Assembly: GCA_964406475.1 (NCBI GenBank)
Contig: CAYORS010000008.1
Location: forward strand, 1-35,523
From: JAQBQZ01 sp964406475
GTDB lineage: Bacteria > Patescibacteriota > Minisyncoccia > Phycocordibacterales > CAIRYW01
Reading direction: 5' to 3'
DNA length: 35,523 nucleotides
Under the pieces are notes generated by a model that saw nothing but the letters and a program-made list of their open reading frames with translations, made no database searches and had not been told where the DNA came from. Shown here piece by piece: positions 14,759-21,811 of the stretch. Within the stretch, counting starts at the first letter, position 1. Each line of letters begins with the position of its first letter. Both the position numbers and the translations under genes were made by a program.

Positions 14759-14823
14759 TTACTTCTTCACTTCTTGAATAGCTTTCTCAACGTTAGGCGG
14801 TACAACTGCATAGTGTGCGAACT
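14759..14823 (-). pseudogene. fusA: Duplicated 3' end of fusA (last 20 codons and stop)
   Basis: Bases 14761-14823 match the end of intact fusA (16565-16627) with 5 differences in 63 positions. Translated on minus, the fragment reads FAHYAVVPPNVEKAIQEVKK and a stop; intact fusA ends FAHYAVVPPNVEKAIQEAKK. Four of the five differences are silent, so the fragment descends from a working EF-G gene that diverged under selection. It is not simply a decaying local copy. The similarity stops at 14824, where an in-frame TAG occurs. Confidence 0.85.
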
Positions 14824-14849
14824 ATAGTTGATGATATACAATCCTCATA

Positions 14850-15962
14850 TTACAAACCACCAATAACATCAAACACATTATCTCCTGTTACAATATTCAC
14901 ATTTATATCTGGATAAGATTTTTTAAATTCATAAAAACTTTCTGTGTACTTACCACCCATCTTGGACTCTATGGCTCTTATTATTTTATTATCTCTATAT
15001 ACAATAAAATCCATTTCTCTCTTTTGTTTATCTCTCCAATACTTTATATCGAAATTAGATTTAATGAGTTCCATCATTATGACTTGCTCTAACTTCTGAC
15101 CTAAAGATGCTTCATATGACAAGATATGATTCAAAAATCCACTATCAAAGAAATATACCTTAGGCTGTTTTACAATCTCTTTTAGCTTATTGGTAAAAAA
15201 CGGCTTTGCAAGATACGCTACGAATGTCTTGTTCATAAATTCCAAATATTTCCGAAGGTCTCTCTCACTTATTTCGCACGCAAAAGAAAGTTTTGAATAG
15301 CTCAAGTTTGACCCAACGCTTTGTGCTAGATAAGTGAGCATTTTTTGTATTTTGTACTCATCCACCAACCCTAAAATATCTTTCACCTCACGCAAAAAAT
15401 ATGTGTTGTATATATTCTTGAGTATCAATTTTCTCTCTTCATTATCTGAAGCTATGGCTACTCTCGGATATCCACCATAGGTTGCATAGTACTCATATAT
15501 CTCTTTTTCAGAGAATCTTGGAAACACAGTCTTTAGCTCATCTCTATCGAAAGGCCAGAAGTTCACCACAATCACCCTACCCACTAGATATTTGAGTGCA
15601 TGAATTGTCAAATCAATAGCAGATGATCCGGAAATAATTATCTTCTTGTTTTTGTATGTATCAAAAATATACTTTAGGTTTTTGCCCCCTGCTTTTGCAT
15701 ACTGAAACTCATCAATACAAAAGAGGTCGGTATCGAGAATATACTTGTCCACAAAACCCTTAATATCATTATTAAAAAGATTCAGAGCATCAACATCTTC
15801 AAAAGATATAAATTTGCCTCCTTTTTCATCTATAAAATGCTTCAAATAAGTGGTTTTACCTGACTGTCTTGGTCCAATAATGGCCAGTATTTCTGGCAAT
15901 TTGAAATACTCCTGTATTTTAGTATCTATTTTTCTCTTTATAAATATTGGCTTTTTTACCAT
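14850..15962 (-). CDS. AAA_14 / DUF4143 family ATPase
   Basis: Predicted P-loop ATPase of the AAA_14-DUF4143 type, a widespread accessory family whose biological role is poorly known. Walker A is GPRQSGKT (30-37) and Walker B is LFCIDEFQ (80-87); a sensor-like IIISGSSA follows near 108. The C-terminal part has the DUF4143 pattern ending in REMDFIV and AIESK, which resembles the acidic and Lys residues of the PD-(D/E)XK nuclease fold. The length, 370 residues, is slightly short of the usual 380-450. It lies between a fusA fragment and intact fusA, which suggests lateral acquisition. Confidence 0.9.
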   Translation of the reverse strand: MVKKPIFIKRKIDTKIQEYFKLPEILAIIGPRQSGKTTYLKHFIDEKGGKFISFEDVDALNLFNNDIKGFVDKYILDTDLFCIDEFQYAKAGGKNLKYIFDTYKNKKIIISGSSAIDLTIHALKYLVGRVIVVNFWPFDRDELKTVFPRFSEKEIYEYYATYGGYPRVAIASDNEERKLILKNIYNTYFLREVKDILGLVDEYKIQKMLTYLAQSVGSNLSYSKLSFACEISERDLRKYLEFMNKTFVAYLAKPFFTNKLKEIVKQPKVYFFDSGFLNHILSYEASLGQKLEQVIMMELIKSNFDIKYWRDKQKREMDFIVYRDNKIIRAIESKMGGKYTESFYEFKKSYPDINVNIVTGDNVFDVIGGL

Positions 15963-16088
15963 ATTTACTATTTTTACATAATTTGCAGAAAAAGTAAAGA
16001 ACTGGACCTGAATACTTAAAAAAACAAAAGAGCAAGAATACCCTAGTATATTTCAGTACCTATTTTGCTATTTATAAAAATTGCACAG

Positions 16089-16105
16089 GCAAGGTTGAAC
16101 CTTGC
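16089..16105 (-). terminator. Possible terminator behind the small charged gene
   Basis: An 8-bp inverted repeat GCAAGGTT and AACCTTGC around one base, followed on the minus strand after a few bases by a T run. Confidence 0.4.
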
Positions 16106-16114
16106 AAGATCTCT

Positions 16115-16390
16115 TTAAGAAGCCCTATTCTTATTATGTGTTAATTCAAAATTAACTACCGCTCGTCTCGCTTTTTCTTTTTTAACACTAGCTTCATTAT
16201 ATGCACTTAAAGCATCTTCTAATTCTCTCCCCGCACTATCATTTTCATCTAATAACTTGTCGTATTCAGCCTTAAGCTTAGGATCACCTGAGAGTAAATT
16301 GTCGAATTCTTTATTTGACTCATTAATTTTACGATCCATCTCATCGGACATTTCTTTAAAATAATCTGGTTTCATTTCTTCTTTACTCAT
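16115..16390 (-). CDS. Small charged coiled-coil protein, 91 residues
   Basis: Not recognised. The product is hydrophilic and probably almost wholly helical (MSKEEMKPDYFKEMSDEM onwards, with many Glu, Lys and Asp), ending in a basic tail. It has no Cys, no membrane segment and no catalytic motif. It sits upstream of the ATPase gene and downstream of the fusA terminator, so the two may have arrived together. Its promoter spacer contains a run of eight G, which could alter expression by slippage. Confidence 0.7.
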   Translation of the reverse strand: MSKEEMKPDYFKEMSDEMDRKINESNKEFDNLLSGDPKLKAEYDKLLDENDSAGRELEDALSAYNEASVKKEKARRAVVNFELTHNKNRAS

Positions 16391-16434
16391 ATATTTTATT
16401 TATATTCTAATAATCTCCTAAATACATAGAGTAT

Positions 16435-16465
16435 ATAATACCCCCCCCTCAACATCATCTGTCAA
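16435..16465 (-). promoter_or_regulatory. Promoter with a G8 tract in its spacer
   Basis: On the minus strand, -35 TTGACA (16465-16460) and -10 TATTAT (16440-16435). The 19-bp spacer ends in eight consecutive G (16448-16441). Loss of two G would give the optimal 17-bp spacer. It lies immediately after the fusA terminator. Confidence 0.6.
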
Positions 16466-16470
16466 ATAAA

Positions 16471-16503
16471 AAAACGCACCGCGGCATAGCCGCGGTGCGT
16501 TTT
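16471..16503. terminator. Terminator behind fusA
   Basis: A 15-bp perfect stem, AAAACGCACCGCGGC and GCCGCGGTGCGTTTT, loop ATA, with T-rich flanks on both strands. The G/C-rich stem stands out from the surrounding A/T-rich DNA. Confidence 0.9.
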
Positions 16504-16562
16504 ATATTTTCTGAGTTTTTGTTTCCTCGAAAGCTGACAGTTAGTAGCTAAAAGCTTTATTT

Positions 16563-18704
16563 TTACTTCTTCGCTTCTTGGATAGCTTTCTCGACGTTTG
16601 GAGGTACAACTGCATAGTGTGCGAACTCCATAGTCATTGATCCTCGTCCTTGTGTCATCGATCGAAGATCTGTTGTATAACCAAACATTTCAGAAAGAGG
16701 CACAAGCGCGTTCACTGACTTGTTCATACCCTTGTCTCCCATTCCTTCGATTTGTCCTCGCTTTGCTGAAAGTGATCCAGTCACATCTCCCATAAACTGC
16801 TCTGGCATAACCACTTCTACTTTCATAATAGGTTCAAGGATAACTGGGCGAGCCTTTCGTGCTGCTTCTTGGAATGCTTGTGATGCTGCAATCTTGTATG
16901 CGATTTCTGATGAGTCCACATCGTGATATGAACCAAAAGTAAGTTCACAAGAAATGTCTACCATTGTAAATCCAGCTACAATACCTCGATCCATTGCTTC
17001 TTTGACACCCTTTTCAACAGCAGGAATAAACTCTTGTGGAATAACACCTCCTTTGATTGAATCGATAAATTCGAATCCTTCTTCTCGGTGAATGTTTTTT
17101 GGAATTTTGGCACCTTCTGGAAGAGCTTCGAGAGGTTTGATAGTGAGCCGTACGTGACCGTATTGTCCTTTACCTCCAGACTGCTTCACATATTTGTGCT
17201 CTGCTTCTGCCTGCATTTGAATTGTTTCTCGATATGCCACTTGTGGTTTGCCTGCAGTTGTTTTGACACCAAACTCTCTTTCCATTCGATCTCGCATAAT
17301 TTCGAGATGGAGCTCACCCATACCAGCGATAATTGTTTCTCCTGTTTCTGGGTTTGAAGAGATACGAAATGTTGGATCTTCATCAGAAAGTTTTTTGAGT
17401 GCAACACCCATTTTTTCTTGGTCTGCTTTTGTATTTGGTTCGATACGAAGAGACACCACAGGCTCTGCAAATTTGATAGGATCAAGAATAATTGGTTTTT
17501 CTTCGTCACAGAAAGTATGCGATGTCTTTGCTTCCTTCAAACCTACTGCGGCTGCGATTTCTCCTGCGAACACCTTCTTCACTTCTTCTCGCTTGTTGGC
17601 CTGCAGACGCACAATACGTCCAAGTCTTTCTTTGTTGCCTGTTGTCGAGTTGTAGATATATGAACCAGCTTCGATTGTTCCAGAATATACACGGAAGAAA
17701 GTAAGCTGTCCTACGAATGGGTCTGTCTGGAGTTTGAATGCAAGTGCTGCAAAAGGTTCTGCATCAGATGCATTACGAACAATTTCTTCTCCTGTGTTTG
17801 GATCAATACCTTTAACAGCCGGAATATCGAGAGGAGATGGGAGGTATTCAATCACTGCATCCAAAACGAGTTGAACTCCTTTGTTTTTGAGGGCAGATCC
17901 TGTAAACACAGGGAAAAGCTGGTTTGCAATGACAGCTTTTCGTATAACACGCTTCAAATCTGGAATCGAAATTTCTTTGCCTTCCAAGAAGTCGTTCATC
18001 ATTTGATCATCGAGTTCTGCCACCTTTTCAACAAGCATTGCACGGTATTTCTTTGCATCATCAAGATATTCTGCTGGGATGTCTGCTTCTTTGATTTCGT
18101 TACCCATATCCCCTTCAAAGAAATATGCTTTCATCTTCAAAAGATCAATTACTCCTTTGTGGTTTTCTTCGAGTCCAATTGGGATCTGCATTCGAACTGC
18201 GTTTTTGTTCAAACGGTCAATGATAGAAGCAAAACTTCTCTCAAACGAAGCACCCATACGATCAAGCTTGTTGATAAAGCAACATCGTGGCACTTTGTAT
18301 TTGTCCGCCTGTCTCCATACAGTTTCTGATTGAGGTTCTACTCCAGCCACACCGTCAAATACCACCACTCCACCGTCGAGCACCTTCAAAGATCGTTCCA
18401 CCTCTACTGTAAAGTCTACGTGACCTGGTGTATCGATAATGTTGAACCGGTGCATAAGAGACTTGTCAGCACCCATATATGTAGGATTCCAAAAACAAGT
18501 AATAGCCGCAGCAGTGATAGTGATACCTCGCTCTTTCTCCTGTTCCATCCAGTCAGTTGTTGCCTCCCCATCGTGTACCTCACCAATCTTGTGTGACATA
18601 CCTGTGTAATAAAGGATTCGCTCTGATGTTGTGGTCTTTCCCGCGTCAATATGGGCAATGATTCCGAAGTTACGTACTTTTTCTAGTGGATAGTCTCGAT
18701 TCAT
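16563..18704 (-). CDS. fusA: Elongation factor G
   Basis: EF-G drives translocation on the ribosome and, with RRF, recycling. The 713-residue product is full length with G1 AHIDAGKT (17-24), RGITITAAA, DTPGHVDFT, NKLDRMG, and the domain IV region KQSGGKGQYGHV. It is separated from its usual partners: rpsG and rpsL lie over 1 kb upstream and tuf over 4 kb downstream. The promoter is at 18780-18808. Its last 20 codons are repeated at 14759-14823. Confidence 0.99.
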   Translation of the reverse strand: MNRDYPLEKVRNFGIIAHIDAGKTTTSERILYYTGMSHKIGEVHDGEATTDWMEQEKERGITITAAAITCFWNPTYMGADKSLMHRFNIIDTPGHVDFTVEVERSLKVLDGGVVVFDGVAGVEPQSETVWRQADKYKVPRCCFINKLDRMGASFERSFASIIDRLNKNAVRMQIPIGLEENHKGVIDLLKMKAYFFEGDMGNEIKEADIPAEYLDDAKKYRAMLVEKVAELDDQMMNDFLEGKEISIPDLKRVIRKAVIANQLFPVFTGSALKNKGVQLVLDAVIEYLPSPLDIPAVKGIDPNTGEEIVRNASDAEPFAALAFKLQTDPFVGQLTFFRVYSGTIEAGSYIYNSTTGNKERLGRIVRLQANKREEVKKVFAGEIAAAVGLKEAKTSHTFCDEEKPIILDPIKFAEPVVSLRIEPNTKADQEKMGVALKKLSDEDPTFRISSNPETGETIIAGMGELHLEIMRDRMEREFGVKTTAGKPQVAYRETIQMQAEAEHKYVKQSGGKGQYGHVRLTIKPLEALPEGAKIPKNIHREEGFEFIDSIKGGVIPQEFIPAVEKGVKEAMDRGIVAGFTMVDISCELTFGSYHDVDSSEIAYKIAASQAFQEAARKARPVILEPIMKVEVVMPEQFMGDVTGSLSAKRGQIEGMGDKGMNKSVNALVPLSEMFGYTTDLRSMTQGRGSMTMEFAHYAVVPPNVEKAIQEAKK

Positions 18705-18756
18705 ATAATAGCTGTTCTTGTTAAATAAATAATATTTTAATATAAAATTAAAAACC

Positions 18757-18770
18757 GAAGGAGGACCTTC
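18757..18770 (-). other. Small hairpin in the fusA leader
   Basis: GAAGG, four bases, CCTTC, followed on the minus strand by GG and five T. It could act as a weak attenuator. The minus-strand RNA here contains CCTCCTT, an anti-Shine-Dalgarno-like sequence. Confidence 0.3.
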
Positions 18771-18779
18771 TTACACAGA

Positions 18780-18808
18780 AGAATACAATAAATTTAATAT
18801 TTTTGCAA
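18780..18808 (-). promoter_or_regulatory. Putative fusA promoter
   Basis: On the minus strand, TTGCAA (18808-18803) and TATTCT (18785-18780) with a 17-bp spacer, directly after the terminator of the RRM gene. Confidence 0.5.
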
Positions 18809-18811
18809 CAC

Positions 18812-18837
18812 AAAACACACCCAAGAGGGTGTGTTTT
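18812..18837 (-). terminator. Terminator behind the RRM gene
   Basis: An 11-bp perfect stem, AAAACACACCC and GGGTGTGTTTT, with a four-base loop. Confidence 0.8.
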
Positions 18838-18860
18838 GATTGACTTGTTTTCAAAAGATA

Positions 18861-19145
18861 TTATCTTCGGAAACCAGAGTCTCGTCGTGGTCGTTCTTCC
18901 ATAGGGCGAGCTTCATTGACTGTTACTCGTCGTCCCTCAATGTCTTTACCATTATACATTTCGATAGCAGCATCTGCTTCACTATCGTCTTCCATCTCAA
19001 CAAAACCAAAACCTTTTGATCGTCCTGTCATTTTGTCCATGATGACGATAGCAGAAAGAACCTTTCCTGCTTTTTCAAAAGCTGCTCTTAATCCTTGTTC
19101 GTTGGTACTGTATGGTAGACCACCGACATATAATTTTTTTGCCAT
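18861..19145 (-). CDS. Small RNA-binding protein with one RRM domain
   Basis: Single-RRM protein, likely an RNA chaperone or post-transcriptional regulator like the small RRM proteins of cyanobacteria and many uncultured bacteria. RNP2 is LYVGGL (5-10) and RNP1 is SKGFGFVE (43-50) with the aromatic residues present. The C-terminus is Arg-rich (residues 83-94). The 94-residue length is standard. A possible promoter, TGGACA (19262-19257) and TATACT (19240-19235), gives a leader of about 80 nt; such leaders are common for cold-responsive RRM genes. Confidence 0.93.
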   Translation of the reverse strand: MAKKLYVGGLPYSTNEQGLRAAFEKAGKVLSAIVIMDKMTGRSKGFGFVEMEDDSEADAAIEMYNGKDIEGRRVTVNEARPMEERPRRDSGFRR

Positions 19146-19234
19146 TATATATTTACTTAATACTAATTATTACCCCACCCTCATATATAAAGACATCTGC
19201 CTCTAACATACCTGCGAGAGATAACTTGGCTATA

Positions 19235-19262
19235 AGTATACACTATAATCCAAATATGTCCA
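19235..19262 (-). promoter_or_regulatory. Putative promoter of the RRM gene
   Basis: On the minus strand, TGGACA (19262-19257) and TATACT (19240-19235), 16-bp spacer. Confidence 0.4.
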
Positions 19263-19338
19263 TCATCTGTTTAATTAACCTTTGTCACCCCAATCCTAAC
19301 AGAATGTCACCTCATATGGTTAACTCTACATCACCCCA

Positions 19339-19367
19339 TTGATATTTACAGATAAAAGATTTAGTAT
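19339..19367 (+). promoter_or_regulatory. Promoter of the small basic protein gene
   Basis: TTGATA (19339-19344) and TAGTAT (19362-19367) with a 17-bp spacer. Together with the terminator at 19671 it supports a plus-strand gene starting at 19381. Confidence 0.55.
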
Positions 19368-19380
19368 TAGGTTAGACATT

Positions 19381-19650
19381 ATGAGCACCAACCAAATCCC
19401 ACCACCACCAACACTCAAAGACACACTCACAAAAACGATGGCACGGCACAGGAGTCGGCCAGCAAAAAAAGCTCAGAAATGGCCTTGGCCGTCGAGGCAA
19501 ACTCTCCTTAAATGGAAACAAGATCCACCTTACATGTATAACGGCTTTTGTGTGCGTATAAGTAAAAACAAGGACAATCTGTTTCATTTTCTCGCCCATA
19601 TCCAAGGTGATACGAAGAAACCGCAATCGAGGCCAAGAAGAAGACGTTGA
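19381..19650 (+). CDS. Small basic hypothetical protein, 89 residues
   Basis: Not recognised. The protein starts MSTNQIPPPPTLKDTL, is rich in Lys, Arg, Pro and Trp, and ends in an Arg-rich tail (KPQSRPRRRR), suggesting nucleic acid binding. It has a promoter 13 nt upstream and a strong terminator 20 nt downstream on the same strand. The ATG at 19381 is preferred because upstream alternatives overlap the -35 box. It ends in TGA. The overlapping minus-strand frame lacks such signals. Confidence 0.65.
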   Translation: MSTNQIPPPPTLKDTLTKTMARHRSRPAKKAQKWPWPSRQTLLKWKQDPPYMYNGFCVRISKNKDNLFHFLAHIQGDTKKPQSRPRRRR

Positions 19651-19670
19651 TCTCCTTAGTTCTTCCATAA

Positions 19671-19703
19671 GCGAATTCAAGTCAACTTGAATTCGCGTTT
19701 TTT
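19671..19703 (+). terminator. Terminator of the small basic gene
   Basis: A 12-bp perfect stem, GCGAATTCAAGT and ACTTGAATTCGC, loop CA, followed by G and six T. Confidence 0.85.
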
Positions 19704-19708
19704 ATTAC

Positions 19709-19746
19709 ACAAACACAAAATCCCCTTTCGGGGATTTTGTGTTTGT
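19709..19746 (-). terminator. Terminator behind rpsG
   Basis: A 17-bp perfect stem with core ATCCCC/GGGGAT and a TTTC loop, flanked by A- and T-rich bases. Confidence 0.85.
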
Positions 19747-19760
19747 TTGTTTTATTAGAT

Positions 19761-20231
19761 TTACCACGCGAAGTGTGCAAATGCCTTGTTAGCTTCTGCC
19801 ATCTTGTGAGTGTTTTCTCGTTTCTTGATAGCTTCTCCTTCATTTTTACTTGCTGCGATGATTTCTTCTGCAAGCTTCATATGCATTGGTTGACCTTTTT
19901 TGCCTCGAGCCGCTTCAATGATCCATTTCATAGAGAGGAAGTTTCGTCGTTCTGCTCGAACTTCTCGAGGAACCTGGTAGTTAGCACCTCCCACTCGTCG
20001 TGATCGCACCTCCATAAGCGGTCCTGTGTTTTTGAGAGCTGTTTCGAATACTTCAAGAGGGTTTTCGACAGCAAGCTTTTCTTTGATGATATCGAGAGCA
20101 TCCGTCACAATCTTTTGTGCAGCTCGCTTCTTACCACTCTCCATTACATAGTTAGTAAACTTTGCAAGCTTTTCAGACTTGTATACTGCATCAGGACGAA
20201 CTACTTTTTTGTTTTTTATTTTTCTTCGCAT
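19761..20231 (-). CDS. rpsG: 30S ribosomal protein S7
   Basis: S7 starts assembly of the small-subunit head and contacts the E-site tRNA. The 156-residue product has MRRKIKNKKVVRPD, the signature ENTGPLMEVRSRRVGGANYQVP-like block (here KNTGPLMEVRSRRVGGANYQ), and WIIEAARGKKGQPM. It follows rpsL by 56 nt. Unlike almost every other gene here it has a Shine-Dalgarno-like AAAGGAG, though 13 nt from the ATG. Confidence 0.98.
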   Translation of the reverse strand: MRRKIKNKKVVRPDAVYKSEKLAKFTNYVMESGKKRAAQKIVTDALDIIKEKLAVENPLEVFETALKNTGPLMEVRSRRVGGANYQVPREVRAERRNFLSMKWIIEAARGKKGQPMHMKLAEEIIAASKNEGEAIKKRENTHKMAEANKAFAHFAW

Positions 20232-20287
20232 TGTGTATTTTTTTCTCCTTTGATCTCCTCAAAGAATACTCCACTAATATTTATAAT

Positions 20288-20707
20288 TTAAACTTTCTTT
20301 TCTTTTGGTTTTTTGGTTCCGTACGCTGATCGCTCTTTTCGTCGCTTCTCCACTCCAGTACAGTCGAGCACCCCTCGTACAATAGTGTATCGAAGACCAA
20401 CATCTTTTACCTTTCCACCTCGAAGCAGTACCACAGAGTGTTCTTGAAGATTGTGTCCTTCACCTGGAACATAGGCTGTAACTTCCATACCATTAGTAAG
20501 ACGTACTCGAGCAATCTTTCTGATAGCTGAGTTAGGTTTTTTAGGTGTTTTTGTTGTTACTTTTGTACATACACCTCTTTTGAAAGGTGAATTGTGGTAC
20601 ACAGGACGATTAAAAAGTACGTTAAAACTTTTGCGCAAAGCAACAGCTTTAGGTTTTGCTGGCTTGTTCTTTCTATTTCGTTTGACGAGTTGATTGATTG
20701 TTGGCAT
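20288..20707 (-). CDS. rpsL: 30S ribosomal protein S12
   Basis: S12 controls decoding accuracy and is the site of streptomycin resistance mutations. The start is at the ATG giving MPTINQLVKR; an upstream TTG would fall in the -10 box. The conserved TPKKPNSAIRK and VPGEGHNLQEHSVVLLRGG blocks are intact with the usual Lys residues. Compared with the common form, an extra segment of about a dozen residues (around RKSFNVLFNRPVYHNSPF) precedes KRGVCTKV. The length is 139 residues. Confidence 0.97.
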   Translation of the reverse strand: MPTINQLVKRNRKNKPAKPKAVALRKSFNVLFNRPVYHNSPFKRGVCTKVTTKTPKKPNSAIRKIARVRLTNGMEVTAYVPGEGHNLQEHSVVLLRGGKVKDVGLRYTIVRGVLDCTGVEKRRKERSAYGTKKPKEKKV

Positions 20708-20741
20708 ATATAAATTAAAATACCCTACTGGGTTTTGAGAC

Positions 20742-20770
20742 AATATACTACAGCTACCTTATAAATGCAA
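20742..20770 (-). promoter_or_regulatory. Putative rpsL-rpsG promoter
   Basis: On the minus strand, TTGCAT (20770-20765) and TATATT (20747-20742) with a 17-bp spacer. Confidence 0.45.
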
Positions 20771-20796
20771 GGTCTCCATTTGTCTTTTGCATTATA

Positions 20797-21402
20797 TTAA
20801 TGTAATCCCGTAAACACCCTAAAAAGCCACAAGACAAGCGGGTCAAGAAAAAGAGACAAAGTAAAAATCAAGATGATAATAATGAGAAAAGTGTTTTGCT
20901 CTATAAACTGAGAAACGAATCTCAATCGTAAAGGAAGAAGACCTTCTAAAACCTTGAACCCATCAAGAGGTGGTATAGGGATCATATTGAAGGTTGCAAG
21001 GGTGAGATTGACAAAGGTAATCAAAACAAGAAAAGTAAGCGTACTACCCCACGACACCCCTCCAAGCCGTATCCCCAAAGCAACAACAAATGCAATCAAG
21101 AGATTGGAGAGCGGTCCTGCAAGAGCAACTATCACCTTGCCATATTTGTTTTTGAGATTGTGTGGATTGAAAGGTACTGGTTTTGCCCATCCAAAAATCA
21201 CCCCTCCAGGCAAAAGATATGTGAGGAGCGGTACAAGAAAAGAACCAAAAAGTTCGAGATGTCGCAAAGGATTGAGAGTAAGTCTTCCGGCATATTTGGC
21301 AGTTGGATCGCCAAGAAAATACGCAGCGTATCCATGAGCCACCTCATGCACAACAACAGAGAATATAATGACGATAATTTGAAATAAAAAGTTAACCTCC
21401 AT
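20797..21402 (-). CDS. Site-2-type zinc metalloprotease, peptidase family M50
   Basis: Intramembrane metalloprotease of the short M50B (FtsH-independent, YwhC-like) type; substrates unknown. The HEVAH zinc motif is at 19-23 in the first membrane helix. The second metal motif appears as NMIPIPPLDG near residue 147, matching the N(x)PxPPLDG pattern of the family. Four or five further hydrophobic helices are visible. The 201-residue length is normal. It is divergent from rpmB, with a 65-base spacer. Confidence 0.93.
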   Translation of the reverse strand: MEVNFLFQIIVIIFSVVVHEVAHGYAAYFLGDPTAKYAGRLTLNPLRHLELFGSFLVPLLTYLLPGGVIFGWAKPVPFNPHNLKNKYGKVIVALAGPLSNLLIAFVVALGIRLGGVSWGSTLTFLVLITFVNLTLATFNMIPIPPLDGFKVLEGLLPLRLRFVSQFIEQNTFLIIIILIFTLSLFLDPLVLWLFRVFTGLH

Positions 21403-21408
21403 AAATGA

Positions 21409-21437
21409 TTGATTTTGTATAGAAGGTATGATAACAT
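21409..21437 (+). promoter_or_regulatory. Putative rpmB promoter
   Basis: TTGATT (21409-21414) and TAACAT (21432-21437), 17-bp spacer. A GTATG-N4-CATAC inverted repeat (21426-21439) overlaps the -10 box. Confidence 0.4.
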
Positions 21438-21467
21438 ACTTTTTACTGCAAAGTAATCAACAATATT

Positions 21468-21707
21468 ATGAAAATCTGCCCAGTAACAAAAAAATCATCC
21501 CTCCTCGGAGGCAAATACTCTAACCGCACTCGTGCGACAAAGTTCAACCCTTGTGGCAAAGTGCGCCGACGAGCAAACTTCCAAAAAAAGAAGATATATA
21601 TTCCTGAACTTCAAAAAACAGTTTCTGTTGTTCTCTCTGCTCGTGGTATCAAGACAATCAACAAAGAAGGCGCTTTCAAAACTTTGAAAAAAGCTGGGGT
21701 CATATAA
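21468..21707 (+). CDS. rpmB: 50S ribosomal protein L28
   Basis: L28 is a small late-assembly large-subunit protein. The 79-residue product begins MKICPVTKKSSLLGGKYSNR and has the conserved TRATKFNPCGKVRRRANF region (usually ATKRRFLPNL) and the C-terminal VSARGIKTINKEG block. It is monocistronic and closed by a very strong palindromic terminator. Confidence 0.92.
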   Translation: MKICPVTKKSSLLGGKYSNRTRATKFNPCGKVRRRANFQKKKIYIPELQKTVSVVLSARGIKTINKEGAFKTLKKAGVI

Positions 21708-21711
21708 TCTC

Positions 21712-21757
21712 AAAAAACAAACCCCCGAAGCCTTAAGGCTTCGGGGGTTTGTTTTTT
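21712..21757 (+). terminator. Terminator behind rpmB
   Basis: A perfect palindrome with 23-base arms (21712-21734 and 21735-21757), G/C core ACCCCCGAAGCCTT and T6 at the end. It can work in both directions. Confidence 0.9.
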
Positions 21758-21783
21758 GACTTTTCCCACAAAAAAAGTAAAGT
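21756..21783 (+). promoter_or_regulatory. Putative promoter of the 111-residue gene
   Basis: TTGACT (21756-21761) and TAAAGT (21778-21783) with a 16-bp spacer, overlapping the end of the rpmB terminator. Confidence 0.45.
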
Positions 21784-21811
21784 AGAGAAGAAACTTGCAC
21801 ACACCAAAATT

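Noticed and set aside
14850..15962. ATPase as a transposase or IS element
   Set aside because: It is a Walker-type AAA_14/DUF4143 protein; no terminal inverted repeats or target duplication were seen, only the fusA end repeat.
17248..17655. Plus-strand ORF of 135 codons inside fusA
   Set aside because: Antisense shadow of EF-G with no independent signals.
19372..19680. Minus-strand ORF opposite the small basic protein
   Set aside because: The plus-strand gene has a promoter and terminator in the right places; the minus frame begins inside the terminator hairpin.
21712..21757. Long perfect palindrome as a replication or recombination site
   Set aside because: Its position right after rpmB, its G/C core and the T run fit a rho-independent terminator.
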